The notes: a model not told the origin generated them from the letters alone. Positions 1 through 8,194 are shown, counted from the stretch's first letter. The stretch: 21,151 bases of DNA from CAZTAR01 sp043813895 (GCA_043813895.1 JBDRKQ010000149.1:1-21151), one strand, 5' to 3'. Numbers and translations are program-made.

Positions 1-156
1 GTTTCCCCCAGGATCGCTTGCCGACATGCGTCGGTCTCAGGGGGCCGACGTATGCAAGGACAAGTCCCTCCACCTTCTACGTCGGCCACGGGGAGCGACG
101 CCACCCCCAGATTCATCTGTGGCGAAGCACCAGCGGCGGAACCGCCTCACCTCGCG
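1..156. other. Non-coding window edge with inverted repeats
   Basis: No gene is supported in the first 156 bases, which lie downstream of the minus-strand glycosyltransferase. Two dyads are visible. The first is CCGAC-ATGC-GTCGG at 21-34. The second is a perfect 10-bp inverted repeat, GGCCGACGTA at 43-52 against TACGTCGGCC at 78-87, with a 25-nt loop. No T-run follows the dyads on the minus strand, so calling this a terminator of the glycosyltransferase transcript would be a guess. Confidence 0.4.
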
Positions 157-1119
157 TCAGGCGTCCTGTTTGAGCAGCGGCTCCGCCTCTTGGTCCTGCA
201 CGGGTATCCGGCGGACATCTTGATCGTTGCGATCGAAGTGTGAGAGGGCCGACGCGCTGAGTGCCAGGGGGATGGCCCTCAATGGGTTCGCGCCGAATCG
301 GCGGCTTGCACGGCACAGCTCTATGGCGCGGTGGTATTCTCCATTTCGGAAGGCCGCCCGGGCGGCGACAAAATGGACCCTCGCCAACCGCGCGTGGGCT
401 CGCGCCTCGGGAATAAGCGGCTTTGCCCTGGGCGATTCGTAGAACTTGCAGAGCACGGCGGCCTTTACTGCCAGGTTCCGGCTCATCCGGTGCTTGCTGA
501 GCCGATTGTCGTGGAGCCGTCGCATCGCGAGCGGCTGCTCGATCAGGCCGAACGGCTCGTCGATGCTGACCCTGAGCCAGAGGTCGTAGTCCTCACAGAC
601 GGGCAGCGACTCATCGAACCCACCCGCCTTGATCAGGATGTCCTTGCGGCAGACGACGGTCGGCACATGAACGAAGCTGCTGCAAAACAGGTGGTGCGTG
701 ATGCGGCCGGCATGACACGGCTTGGTTCTCCCGGGCACGCGCCGCTTGCCGGCATCGATCGGCTCCATGGGACCATAGAAGACGCGGGTGTCGGGCTCGC
801 GCTCCAGCGCGCGGCAAAACGTCTCGAGCTTGGCGGCGTGCCAGAGATCGTCGCTATCGAGGAAGGCGATTGTATCGGCCTGCGCCTCACGGAGGCCTCG
901 GTTCCGTGCGGCGGCCGGACCGCTGTGCTGCTGCCTGACGACCATCGGTCGGGCGGGATGATCGGCGATGTCGCGGGCGATGTCCTCCGTGGACCCGTCG
1001 TCCACGACGATCGTCTCGTAATCCCGCCAAGTCTGTTCGGCGACGGAATCCAGCGCTTCACGCAGGAGCGCCGCGCGGTTGTGGGTGGGAATGATGACGC
1101 TGACTGCCGGCTTGCTCAT
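157..1119 (-). CDS. Family 2 glycosyltransferase
   Basis: The product (320 aa) is a GT-A fold glycosyltransferase that transfers a sugar from a nucleotide-activated donor, probably in the cytoplasm for surface polysaccharide or glycan assembly. The N-terminus has the family 2 signature SVIIPTHNR at about residues 6-14, then VVDDGST at about 35-41 (nucleotide binding) and FLDSDD near residue 95 as the DxD-type metal site. CEDYDLWLR in the middle holds the ED pair usual in this family. The C-terminal third is helical and may be a tetratricopeptide-like tail. I chose the ATG at 1119 rather than an upstream in-frame codon because the signature starts just after it and AGGA lies about 10 bases upstream. 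Donor and acceptor cannot be told. The gene stands alone, divergent from the sugar transporter operon. Confidence 0.9.
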   Translation of the reverse strand: MSKPAVSVIIPTHNRAALLREALDSVAEQTWRDYETIVVDDGSTEDIARDIADHPARPMVVRQQHSGPAAARNRGLREAQADTIAFLDSDDLWHAAKLETFCRALEREPDTRVFYGPMEPIDAGKRRVPGRTKPCHAGRITHHLFCSSFVHVPTVVCRKDILIKAGGFDESLPVCEDYDLWLRVSIDEPFGLIEQPLAMRRLHDNRLSKHRMSRNLAVKAAVLCKFYESPRAKPLIPEARAHARLARVHFVAARAAFRNGEYHRAIELCRASRRFGANPLRAIPLALSASALSHFDRNDQDVRRIPVQDQEAEPLLKQDA

Positions 1120-1361
1120 TCTCGGTGTGTCCTGGCGAGCCCGTGTCGCTAAGGCCCGAAGAGGCGGCTTGCTTCGCACGTGCCGGCCTTCGGATCGAGC
1201 GAGGGGCGTCCCGCAGTCCGCCGATGTCGCAAGGTGAGGCCGGCGACCCAACCGGATGACGACACGCCGACTTCCGTGCGAACCTAGCGGCAGTCATAAG
1301 CGGAGAGTGCGCGGTGGTCAAGCCTGGAAGGGGGATTATTCGGCCGGATTGCACGCATTGG

Positions 1362-1375
1362 GCCACACGTGTGGC
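1362..1375. promoter_or_regulatory. 14-bp perfect palindrome, candidate operator
   Basis: GCCACACGTGTGGC is a perfect dyad centred on CG, 126 bases before the start of the sugar-binding protein gene. LacI-family regulators of sugar operons often bind dyads with a central CG, so this is a plausible operator. No regulator gene is in the window and only one such site is seen. Confidence 0.3.
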
Positions 1376-1450
1376 TGGTGTATTCGCCGGTCGGCGTGTA
1401 GCGTGTATGGTGCGAAGGAACTTGTGATACCGGCGCCAAACCCGCGGGAT

Positions 1451-1475
1451 CACGGGCGGGACGCCTGCGTCACAC
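1451..1475 (+). repeat. Degenerate copy of a dispersed palindromic element (HGRDA type)
   Basis: The stretch CACGGGCGGGACGCCTGCGT reads H-G-R-D-A-C-V when translated. A related stretch at 18616-18640 reads C-G-R-D-A-R-D-T. From memory, short non-coding elements whose chance translation is H-G-(Q/R)-D-A-R-A-T recur in planctomycete and verrucomicrobial genomes. Here it lies in the leader of the transporter operon, about 25 bases before its start codon. Confidence 0.35.
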
Positions 1476-1500
1476 TTTGGTTGTGTCCGGAGGCCGCCTC

Positions 1501-2862
1501 GTGCATAGGGCCGGCACATTTTGGCGAGCGCCGTGCATCGCCCTTGCCGCCGTGTTTGTGGCGTACTGGCTGTTCGCCGATACCGTCCGGCGGCATTGGC
1601 CCGACACGTCGGGTTCCTCAGCGTCGATTCGGTTCTCGTATTGGGGCGGCTTCGACGACCATCGGATGTGGGGTGAGGTGATCGCGGCGTTTGAGGCCGC
1701 CCATCCGGGGCTGCACGTCAATCCGGAGTGGCTTCCACTCTCGGGATACACGACGAAACTCGATCAGCAGCTTGTCGCCGGCAACGCGCCGGACGTGATC
1801 ATGTTCCAGGATGAGCCGTTCGCCCGCTACGCCGGAGCGCAGTTCGCACCGCTTGGCGCGCTTTTGGACGCCGATGCCGAAACGCGTCGCCGCCTGGCGG
1901 ATTGCTGGTCGACGGCCGTGACGTCATTCGAGCACGATGGCTCGCTTCGCGGACTGCCGATCATGGGCGGCAACGTCTTAGTCTACTGCAATCTCAACGC
2001 CTTCGAACGGGCGGAGCGCGTCATCGGCAGGCCCATTCCGCGGCCGGCTCCGGGCTGGACGATGGACGAGTTTGTCGCGTTGTGCCGGCTGTTGACGATC
2101 GACGAGGACTCGGACGGCACGCCGGAGCAATTCGGCCTTCTTCAGCCGCACTGGGTTTATTACCTCCCCTTCATCTGGGCGCACGGGGCGAGCCTGTTGG
2201 ACGACAGCCGCACGACGTGGGTGTTTGACGACGCGGCGGCGCTGGCCTCGTTGCGGCTGTACGGAGACCTGCGGCACGGGTGGCGCGTGACGCCGATGCC
2301 CATCGAGTATGCGGGGCAGAACTCGGACACGTCCTTCCTGTCGGGCCGCGTCGCCATGTGCGTGAACGGCCCGTGGTTCGAGCCCTTTCTACGGGAGACC
2401 GCTCTTCGCGGCCGGTATGTTGTCGTGCCGATTCCGCGCGGCCCCGGTGGGAATGCCACGCGCGTAACATGGGACGGACTGTGCATCTATGTGAAGCTGC
2501 CGCCGGACCGAAAGGCGCGGGCTTGGCGGTTCGTGCGGTTCGTCCTGACGCGGGAAGCGCAGGATATCTTCGCGGCGTACCAAAGGGCGATCCCTGCCAG
2601 GCGCGTGTGTGCGGCGTCGTATGTGCACTATGGCGGCGGGGAAGGTTCGCCGGCGGCGGCGTTTGTCGCGGCCATGGAGACGGCCCGACTTCAGCCGATC
2701 ACGCCTGCATGGCACGGGATGAACAGTGCGATGTCGCGGCACCTGACTTCGTTGCTGCTCGAAGGTGACGCCCGATCCACGCCGGAGGAGGCGTTGGCGG
2801 CGTTGGCGGCGGATCGTGACATCCGCGCCGCCTTTGCAATGAGATCGGAGGGGGAAGAGTGA
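1501..2862 (+). CDS. Extracellular sugar-binding protein of an ABC importer (SBP family 1)
   Basis: This is a 453-aa solute-binding protein of the maltose/oligosaccharide type. It captures a sugar outside the cytoplasmic membrane and hands it to the two permeases encoded next to it. After a short basic start and one membrane segment at about residues 9-27 comes the usual opening of the family (FSYWGG, then EVIAAFEAAHPG). PDVIMFQDE, the GLP(I)MGGN segment and a W-rich C-terminal lobe match the group. There is no lipobox cysteine, so the protein looks membrane-anchored by its uncleaved N-terminus. I chose GTG at 1501 because GGAGG lies 7 bases upstream; a TTG at 1477 is in frame but has no ribosome binding site. 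The ligand is not known. It overlaps the next gene by 4 bases (GTGA). Confidence 0.85.
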   Translation: MHRAGTFWRAPCIALAAVFVAYWLFADTVRRHWPDTSGSSASIRFSYWGGFDDHRMWGEVIAAFEAAHPGLHVNPEWLPLSGYTTKLDQQLVAGNAPDVIMFQDEPFARYAGAQFAPLGALLDADAETRRRLADCWSTAVTSFEHDGSLRGLPIMGGNVLVYCNLNAFERAERVIGRPIPRPAPGWTMDEFVALCRLLTIDEDSDGTPEQFGLLQPHWVYYLPFIWAHGASLLDDSRTTWVFDDAAALASLRLYGDLRHGWRVTPMPIEYAGQNSDTSFLSGRVAMCVNGPWFEPFLRETALRGRYVVVPIPRGPGGNATRVTWDGLCIYVKLPPDRKARAWRFVRFVLTREAQDIFAAYQRAIPARRVCAASYVHYGGGEGSPAAAFVAAMETARLQPITPAWHGMNSAMSRHLTSLLLEGDARSTPEEALAALAADRDIRAAFAMRSEGEE

Positions 2863-3809
2863 GTCGACGGCGGAGCGGACAGCGCAGAAGCGGCGTTTGG
2901 TTTGCGTTGCCCTGGCTGATCGGGCTCGGCCTGCTGTACGTCGGCCCGATGCTGGCCTCGGCGCTGCTGGCATTCGCGCACTGGGACGGCATGTCCGACG
3001 CGTCACTCGGATGGGCCGGCGGGGAGAACTTCCGGCTCATCGCGAACGACGCCCACCTCACGAACGCACTCGTCAACAGCGTTTGCTATACAGCCATGAA
3101 CGTGCCGGCGCAGCTCGTCGCCGGTCTGGGACTGGCGCTACTCGTTCGCCACGCTCGCGGACGAACGGGCCTATGGGCCACACTCTATTACATGCCCCAC
3201 GTGCTGGGCGGCGTGGCGACGATTCTGATCTGGTGGTGGCTGCTCAATCCACAGGTCGGCCCGATCAACCGGGGTATCCAACTGCTCTATGACGTGATAG
3301 ATGCCCCTCTGCGCGCAGTCGGCGGGAGCGGGACCGAGAGTTGGGCGCCGCCGCCGTGGTTGTATTCTCCTACGTGGGCGAAGCCGTCGCTCGTGCTGAT
3401 GAATCTCTGGCAGGCGGGCGGGGGGATGCTCGTGTTTCTCGCCGCATTGCTCCGTGGCGGTGACGGGCTGCACGACGCGGCAAAACTCGACGGCGCTGGC
3501 GTGCTTCGACGCTTTTGGCATGTGACGCTGCCGCAAGTTTCGCCGGCAATCCTGTTCAACCTCGTGACCGGGGTTGTGTTTTCGATGCAGGCGTTCAGCC
3601 AGCCGTTCCTGCTTCGCAACTTCCAGCAGCAGGACAGCCTTCTGTTCTACGCGCTTTACATGTACCAGACCGCGTTTGAGCGGCATCGGTTCGGTTACGC
3701 GGCGGCCCAGGCGTGGGTCCTGCTCGCCGTGCTGTTGCTGTTTACCGCGGCCACCGTCGTGGTGAGCCGCCGATGGGTGTTCTACGAGATGGACGAAGAG
3801 GGTTCCTGA
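2859..3809 (+). CDS. ABC sugar transporter permease, MalF/UgpA type
   Basis: A 316-aa inner-membrane permease that pairs with the following gene to form the sugar channel. About six membrane segments are visible, the first at about residues 12-34. The cytoplasmic coupling (EAA) loop is clear near residue 205: HDAAKLDGAG followed by FWHVTLPQVSP. The GTG start is part of a GTGA overlap with the binding-protein stop, and GGAGG lies 7 bases upstream. This points to translational coupling in one operon. The length is normal for the MalF-like members that lack the large periplasmic P2 insertion of E. coli MalF. Confidence 0.92.
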   Translation: MSRRRSGQRRSGVWFALPWLIGLGLLYVGPMLASALLAFAHWDGMSDASLGWAGGENFRLIANDAHLTNALVNSVCYTAMNVPAQLVAGLGLALLVRHARGRTGLWATLYYMPHVLGGVATILIWWWLLNPQVGPINRGIQLLYDVIDAPLRAVGGSGTESWAPPPWLYSPTWAKPSLVLMNLWQAGGGMLVFLAALLRGGDGLHDAAKLDGAGVLRRFWHVTLPQVSPAILFNLVTGVVFSMQAFSQPFLLRNFQQQDSLLFYALYMYQTAFERHRFGYAAAQAWVLLAVLLLFTAATVVVSRRWVFYEMDEEGS

Positions 3810-3810
3810 T

Positions 3811-4650
3811 GTGATGCCGGGACGACCAGCCAGGACGGCAACAGTCGTGCGGATGATCGTGGCACTGGTGCTTGCCTCCCCCCTGCTGTGGGCGGCGTGG
3901 GCATCGCTGCAACCGATCGACAGGATCTTCACCGCTCCGGGCGCCGAGGACGCGGTCCGCGGCCCGTGCTCTTCCTTGCAGTGGGGCAACTACCGAGAGG
4001 CGGTTACGAGGCTGCCCTTTTTACGATTCCTACTCAACGCCTGTGTGATCACCGTGGCCGCGTGCGTCGGCACGGTCTTCAGCAGTTCTCTCGTCGGCTT
4101 CGCATTCGCCCGTTTGCGATGGCGCGGCCGGGGCGCGTGGTTTGTGGTGCTGTTGGCGACCATGATGCTGCCGGCGCAGGTGCTCTTGATACCGCAATTC
4201 CTCGTTTTCGAGCACCTTGGTTGGGTGAACACGTACAAGCCGTTGATCGTGCCGAGTTGGCTGGGCGGGTCGGCGTTCTTCATCTTCCTGTTCAGGCAAT
4301 TCTTCAAGAGCGTACCTCAGGCCTATGAGGACGCGGCGCGGCTGGACGGCGTCACCGATTGGCAACTCTACCGGCACGTGATGCTGCCCCTGTCGAAGCC
4401 GGTCGTCGGGGCGGTCGCGGCACTCAGCGCGGTGTACCATTGGCAGGAGTTCCTCGCGCCGCTGGTGTACCTCTCGGACTTTCACACGTACCCCGTCTCG
4501 GTGGGGCTGCGGATGTTTCAGGCGATGGAAGGGAGTTGGGCGAATCTGATCATGGCCGCCAGCCTGATCGCCCTGCTGCCGCCGCTCGTTGTGATTGTGT
4601 TGACGCAGCGGTACCTGATGCGGAACATCGGCGCTGCGCCGCCGGCGTGA
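3811..4650 (+). CDS. ABC sugar transporter permease, MalG/UgpE type
   Basis: A 279-aa inner-membrane permease, the second half of the channel. It opens with a membrane segment at about residues 10-30 and has about six in all. The EAA loop reads EDAARLDGVTDW then YRHVMLPLSKP, a close match to the MalG pattern, and the C-terminus ends in RYLMRNIGA-like sequence, usual for the family. The start is GTG at 3811 with GAGGG 8 bases upstream; an ATG directly follows at 3814 and could serve instead. It begins one base after the previous stop. No ATP-binding subunit follows, so the ATPase must be encoded elsewhere, as with the shared MsmX/UgpC-type ATPases known in other bacteria. Confidence 0.92.
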   Translation: MMPGRPARTATVVRMIVALVLASPLLWAAWASLQPIDRIFTAPGAEDAVRGPCSSLQWGNYREAVTRLPFLRFLLNACVITVAACVGTVFSSSLVGFAFARLRWRGRGAWFVVLLATMMLPAQVLLIPQFLVFEHLGWVNTYKPLIVPSWLGGSAFFIFLFRQFFKSVPQAYEDAARLDGVTDWQLYRHVMLPLSKPVVGAVAALSAVYHWQEFLAPLVYLSDFHTYPVSVGLRMFQAMEGSWANLIMAASLIALLPPLVVIVLTQRYLMRNIGAAPPA

Positions 4651-4722
4651 GATTGCGAAGTGCGGGCAGTCTGCGGGTGGACCCCGGACGGCACGGCTGC
4701 CGGCCGCAACCGAACTGTGGCA

Positions 4723-4793
4723 TGTGGCACGAACGTGCCGCCTGCGATCTCGCTGGCTCTGGCGCCGATGCTGCCCAGTGTGCCGGTGCCACA
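4723..4793. repeat. Palindromic intergenic element between convergent genes
   Basis: The gap at 4651-4850 separates the convergent transporter operon and TPR gene. It holds an inverted repeat: TGTGGCAC at 4723-4730 and GTGCCACA at 4786-4793. Nested in its left arm is a second dyad, GGCACG-AA-CGTGCC at 4726-4739. I see no gene. It resembles dispersed palindromic elements I remember from planctomycete genomes, where a chance translation gives CGTGTL. It might fold in transcripts from either side and act as a bidirectional end. Confidence 0.45.
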
Positions 4794-4850
4794 AGAACGG
4801 TAGTACCACAACATCGCGGCGGTGGGATCAATGGCCGCCTACGACCGGCG

Positions 4851-6989
4851 TCAAAGCTCATTCAGCCAAGCCTTGTTTTCGACGCTGAGCGCTCTAATGT
4901 CCCTGAAGTGGGTCAGAATCTGCTTCAGTTCACCCTTGAGCTTGGTTGCCTCTTCCGTCGCCGCGGGGTCTTTATCGATATTGTCGATCAGCAGCTTGAG
5001 CGCCTCTGCGAGTGTGGCTTGGAGCATCAAGTTCTTACCCTCGCTGGCGGCGAAGATCTCCCGGGACTTGTCGACTGCCTCTCGCAACAGGGAGATCGCT
5101 TCGGACTTCTCGCCGGCCGCATCGTGGCAGGCCGCCAGGTCTTCAAGCACTTTGATGTGAGCGACGAAAGAGTTCTGCTGGTTCCGCTTCTCTTCGAAGA
5201 TCTGCTTGGCCTCCTCAAGGGAGAACTTGGCGAGGTCGAGTTTATCCGCCTTCATCTGTACGCGGCCCAAGGCGGCGAACGCACGGCCGCGGGCGGCATG
5301 CTTGGGGGACAACTCCTTTTCAGCGATTCTGAGAGCCTCCTCGGCCAAACGTTCGGCATTCGCCCAATCCCCTGACTTCTCGAAGGCTAACGAGAGGGTG
5401 AGGCGCGGGGCAATGGTTTTTGACGAGTCGTTCTCGTGCAGACGGTCGGCGGTTTGCACGGCGATGTTCAAGACTCGCTGTGCGTCCTGCACACGGCCTG
5501 CTTCGATATATGCGATGCCGAATTGCAGCATGCGCCTAACATCCTCCTGCTGCGGCTCAATGCCGCGCTGGTCCGACCATTGGCGGATCGTCTCAAAGAC
5601 ACGGACGGCATCGTCGAACATCCGCCGTCGCATGTAAGTCGTGGCCAGACCGTGGAGTTGCTCGATCGCTGCCTGCGCCTCACCCTTCTTGTAAAGTACC
5701 TCGCCTGCCTCATAAGCCTCGTTGAAACTGCGAAGCGCATCTTCCAGACGATCGAGTTCGAGGTACAGCCCGCCAAGCGTGATGAGCCGCGTAACGGCCA
5801 TGACGTCCAGCTTATTGGGATGTTGGCGGTCCAGTGCGACCAACTCTTCATAGAGCGTGAGCGCTTTCTCGGGCTGCTTTTGACCGACGTACTCGTAAGC
5901 GAGGTTGGCCTTCTCCAGGCTCGTATAAGGATGAGCCGGACCCAACTGCTTCGCGAAGATTGCCATCGCGCGCTTCCGCAAGGGAATGACCTCCTCGCTG
6001 GTCGGTCCACCAATCCTGGAATAGAGCCATGCGATGTTGCTGAGAGACACGGCCGTATCCCTGGCCTCCGGGCCGAGGAGGCGATCGCGGATGACGTAGG
6101 CCCGCAGCTTGCTCGATAGCGCCTTCCTCGGGTCTCGGGCGTACAACAGGGCGGTGCCGAGGTTGTCGAGCGCCTCGGCGAGTTCGGCCGTCTCGCCGAC
6201 GCTGCTCATGGAGATCCGCACCGAGCGCGTGAGGACTTCGACGGCTTCCTCGAACCTGCCTGTATTGAGGAACATCCAGCCCTGCCGGTCCAGCGTGGCG
6301 GCAACCTGCGGGTGCATCTTTCCATAGACGGCCTCCCCCAGCTCGAGCGCGCGACTGAGCGATGCTTCCGCTTCGCGGAATCGCTGCATCTCGAGTTGCG
6401 CATTGCCCAGGGTGCGGAGAACGCGGACGAGCGAGCCGTGCTTGTCGCCGAGCGTCAGTTCGAAGGTCGTCAGGGCTTGCTGCGCGGATCGGACGGCTTC
6501 GGCGTAATTGCCCTGATCGTGGGCGGCTTCAGCCGCTTCGAGTTGTCGGTACGCCTGGACCATCGCGCCCTGCGCCTCGGTGGAAGCGGATGCGATGCGA
6601 GAGGCCGTCGCGCGAAACGTCATGGCCGAAATGGTATTGTGGTTGCCCGTTCCGAGGAGCCGGGCGTAAACCTCCGCCGCCTTGCCGCTGGTGTCGGCGG
6701 CGGCCTTGAAATCACCGGCGGTGCGAGACTGTCGCGCAGCCAGCATGTACTGCCTGGCCTTCTCGATCTCGGCGGTGTCCTCCTCGGTAAGCGGCCTGCC
6801 ATCGGGCGAGGTGAATCGTTCAGGGACCAGCGAATGGGCCGCGGACTGCTCGACGAGCGCGGCATGATCCATCTTCTCGGGCTGTGTTGTCTGGGCGGTC
6901 GTGGAAACGGTGAAACAGGCCACGATCAACAGGCTGAGGATCACAGGCAGGAAACGAGTGAGAACTTGTCGTCTGATGGGGCTAAGCAC
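4851..6989 (-). CDS. Secreted tetratricopeptide-repeat protein
   Basis: A 712-aa protein made almost wholly of TPR helix pairs of the kinesin-light-chain kind (repeats with A-L-x-L-G-E-A and L-x-N-L-A-x-x-Y spacing), likely a protein-binding scaffold. It has a signal peptide: basic LSPIRRQVLTRF, then a hydrophobic stretch near residues 12-30 ending in TTAQ, so it should act outside the cytoplasm. Repeats fill about residues 70-690. No enzymatic domain is seen. I chose GTG at 6989, not the ATG at 7148, because AGGAG lies 7 bases upstream and the signal peptide begins there; the upstream extension also runs through the terminator of the neighbouring gene. Its partners are unknown. Confidence 0.88.
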   Translation of the reverse strand: MLSPIRRQVLTRFLPVILSLLIVACFTVSTTAQTTQPEKMDHAALVEQSAAHSLVPERFTSPDGRPLTEEDTAEIEKARQYMLAARQSRTAGDFKAAADTSGKAAEVYARLLGTGNHNTISAMTFRATASRIASASTEAQGAMVQAYRQLEAAEAAHDQGNYAEAVRSAQQALTTFELTLGDKHGSLVRVLRTLGNAQLEMQRFREAEASLSRALELGEAVYGKMHPQVAATLDRQGWMFLNTGRFEEAVEVLTRSVRISMSSVGETAELAEALDNLGTALLYARDPRKALSSKLRAYVIRDRLLGPEARDTAVSLSNIAWLYSRIGGPTSEEVIPLRKRAMAIFAKQLGPAHPYTSLEKANLAYEYVGQKQPEKALTLYEELVALDRQHPNKLDVMAVTRLITLGGLYLELDRLEDALRSFNEAYEAGEVLYKKGEAQAAIEQLHGLATTYMRRRMFDDAVRVFETIRQWSDQRGIEPQQEDVRRMLQFGIAYIEAGRVQDAQRVLNIAVQTADRLHENDSSKTIAPRLTLSLAFEKSGDWANAERLAEEALRIAEKELSPKHAARGRAFAALGRVQMKADKLDLAKFSLEEAKQIFEEKRNQQNSFVAHIKVLEDLAACHDAAGEKSEAISLLREAVDKSREIFAASEGKNLMLQATLAEALKLLIDNIDKDPAATEEATKLKGELKQILTHFRDIRALSVENKAWLNEL

Positions 6990-7066
6990 GGCGGAACTCC
7001 TGGAACATACTCGGCTGTCGAAATAGGCTACGTCGATTCTCCACACGGGCCCGGCGTCAGCGCATG

Positions 7067-7104
7067 AAAACGGGCCGCGCGTACGCATGGTACCCGTGGC
7101 CCGT
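7067..7104 (-). terminator. Rho-independent terminator of the PEP-CTERM gene
   Basis: On the minus strand ACGGGCC pairs with GGCCCGT (7098-7104 and 7070-7076 on the plus strand) and is followed by a short T-run. It lies 66 bases after the PEP-CTERM stop codon and upstream of the TPR gene, so it would end the first transcript before the second gene starts. The loop is long (21 nt) but has some inner pairing. Confidence 0.6.
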
Positions 7105-7169
7105 TCGATGTACAAACCAAATGCTCGGCTATGGGCATATCTGTTCAATCGCCCAAGCCGGGTGCAACT

Positions 7170-7925
7170 TTAGCGTCGCCGCCGCAGTGCGAGACCGCCG
7201 ATGAGGAGCATGGCGATCGTCGCCGGCTCGGGAACAGCCTCGTCAAACGTCGTGGCAACGATTAGGTTGTCGATGGTCTGCGTGCTGTTGCCGGACGACT
7301 GGCGGAAAGCATACCCAAATGACGCATTGCTGTAGCCGGGATCCGTCGCCAAGAAGCCAGGGCTGGACTCGTCGACCGGGTCGATCCAGAGCTTGCCAGC
7401 CTGGGCATCGTAATCGTAGTAACTCACCACGCGGTACGTGGTCCCGAAGTCCAGATCGCCAGTGAACACCTCACCATCAGCGTCGGTCATGCTGTTGTCG
7501 TTGCTCAAACAGAGCCGGAAATCGCCATCGCTCGCTGGGGCCGTCACCCAGATTCTGGACGTGAAGTACGACGTGCCTGTGAGAAACATGCCGAAGTAAA
7601 CGTTCGTGGTCCCGCCGGTAACCGAGAGATCGTAACCGGCATACCATCGGTCGCCCGCCGCCATTGCCGTGCCCGTGTCGCAGTTCACATCCTCGGCGTT
7701 GCCCTGGACGATCAAGGCCGTGCCATTGGAGACCTGAACCGGCCCAGTGGTTCCGCTGTGAACGGCCCAAGCCGCACCCGGACCCGGTGTCGGAACCTGG
7801 CCGACCAGGTTGCCGTCAGGGTGCGTAAAATTCTCGTTGATCAGAATATTGGCCTGGGCTGCGCCCCCGGTAAGCATCAATACCATACCGACGACAACCA
7901 ACGATACTCCGAAACTCTTCTTCAT
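7170..7925 (-). CDS. PEP-CTERM sorted surface protein
   Basis: A 251-aa exported protein. It has a classic signal peptide (MKKSFGVS, hydrophobic core, ending GGAAQA near residue 26). The C-terminus is a PEP-CTERM signal: VPEPATIAMLL, a hydrophobic segment, then RRRR. Such tails are recognised by an exosortase (EpsH/XrtA group), removed, and the protein delivered to the cell surface or biofilm matrix. The body, rich in beta strands and opening INENFTHPDGNL, looks like a concanavalin/LamG-type jelly roll, which suggests glycan binding; this part is inferred. The ATG at 7925 has AAAGGAGA about 7 bases upstream, which rules out the upstream ATG at 7973. No exosortase gene is in the window. Confidence 0.9.
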   Translation of the reverse strand: MKKSFGVSLVVVGMVLMLTGGAAQANILINENFTHPDGNLVGQVPTPGPGAAWAVHSGTTGPVQVSNGTALIVQGNAEDVNCDTGTAMAAGDRWYAGYDLSVTGGTTNVYFGMFLTGTSYFTSRIWVTAPASDGDFRLCLSNDNSMTDADGEVFTGDLDFGTTYRVVSYYDYDAQAGKLWIDPVDESSPGFLATDPGYSNASFGYAFRQSSGNSTQTIDNLIVATTFDEAVPEPATIAMLLIGGLALRRRR

Positions 7926-8134
7926 GACGTGGTCTCCTTTCACCGCTTCCGGCTGCTGAAGTGAACTCAGCACACCTTGTTTTGTGGCCTGTCGATCCTC
8001 CTCCGTGGATGGACCCGCAGGCTCTCTTCCGAACCCTTACACAGCACCTCACACGGGCGCGCTCATCACCTTGACGCTTCTTCTGGGGGGGGCTTCCGTC
8101 GAATCCCCTTCCGCTTCCCTTTCCTTCCACTATC

Positions 8135-8163
8135 AGACTAAGCGATCCGCCTGCGAGATGCAA
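8135..8163 (-). promoter_or_regulatory. Candidate promoter for the PEP-CTERM gene
   Basis: Read on the minus strand there is TTGCAT (8158-8163) as a -35, 17 bases, then TAGTCT (8135-8140) as a -10. The match is partial, and the leader would be about 200 bases long. Confidence 0.3.
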
Positions 8164-8175
8164 GCCCCGAGTTGC

Positions 8176-8194
8176 GTTTTAATGAGGTTTTAAC
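8176..8194 (-). promoter_or_regulatory. 11-bp-phased direct repeat, candidate activator site
   Basis: GTTTTAA occurs twice (8176-8182 and 8187-8193), one helical turn apart, in otherwise GC-rich DNA. On the minus strand this is TTAAAAC-CTCA-TTAAAAC and ends about 12 bases before the candidate -35. OmpR/PhoB-family activators bind direct repeats spaced by 11 bp in this position. The regulator is unknown. Confidence 0.35.

Larger units (their letters stand above)
1120..1500. other. Divergent intergenic region between glycosyltransferase and transporter operon
   Basis: About 380 bases without a supported gene; it should hold promoters for both directions. It contains a 14-bp perfect palindrome at 1362-1375 (listed separately) and, close to the transporter start, a degenerate copy of a dispersed palindromic element at 1451-1475 (listed separately). 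I could not pick a convincing -35/-10 pair. Confidence 0.5.

Noticed and set aside
331..1152. Plus-strand 273-aa reading over the glycosyltransferase
   Set aside because: The opposite strand carries clear glycosyltransferase motifs; this is its mirror in a high-GC genome.
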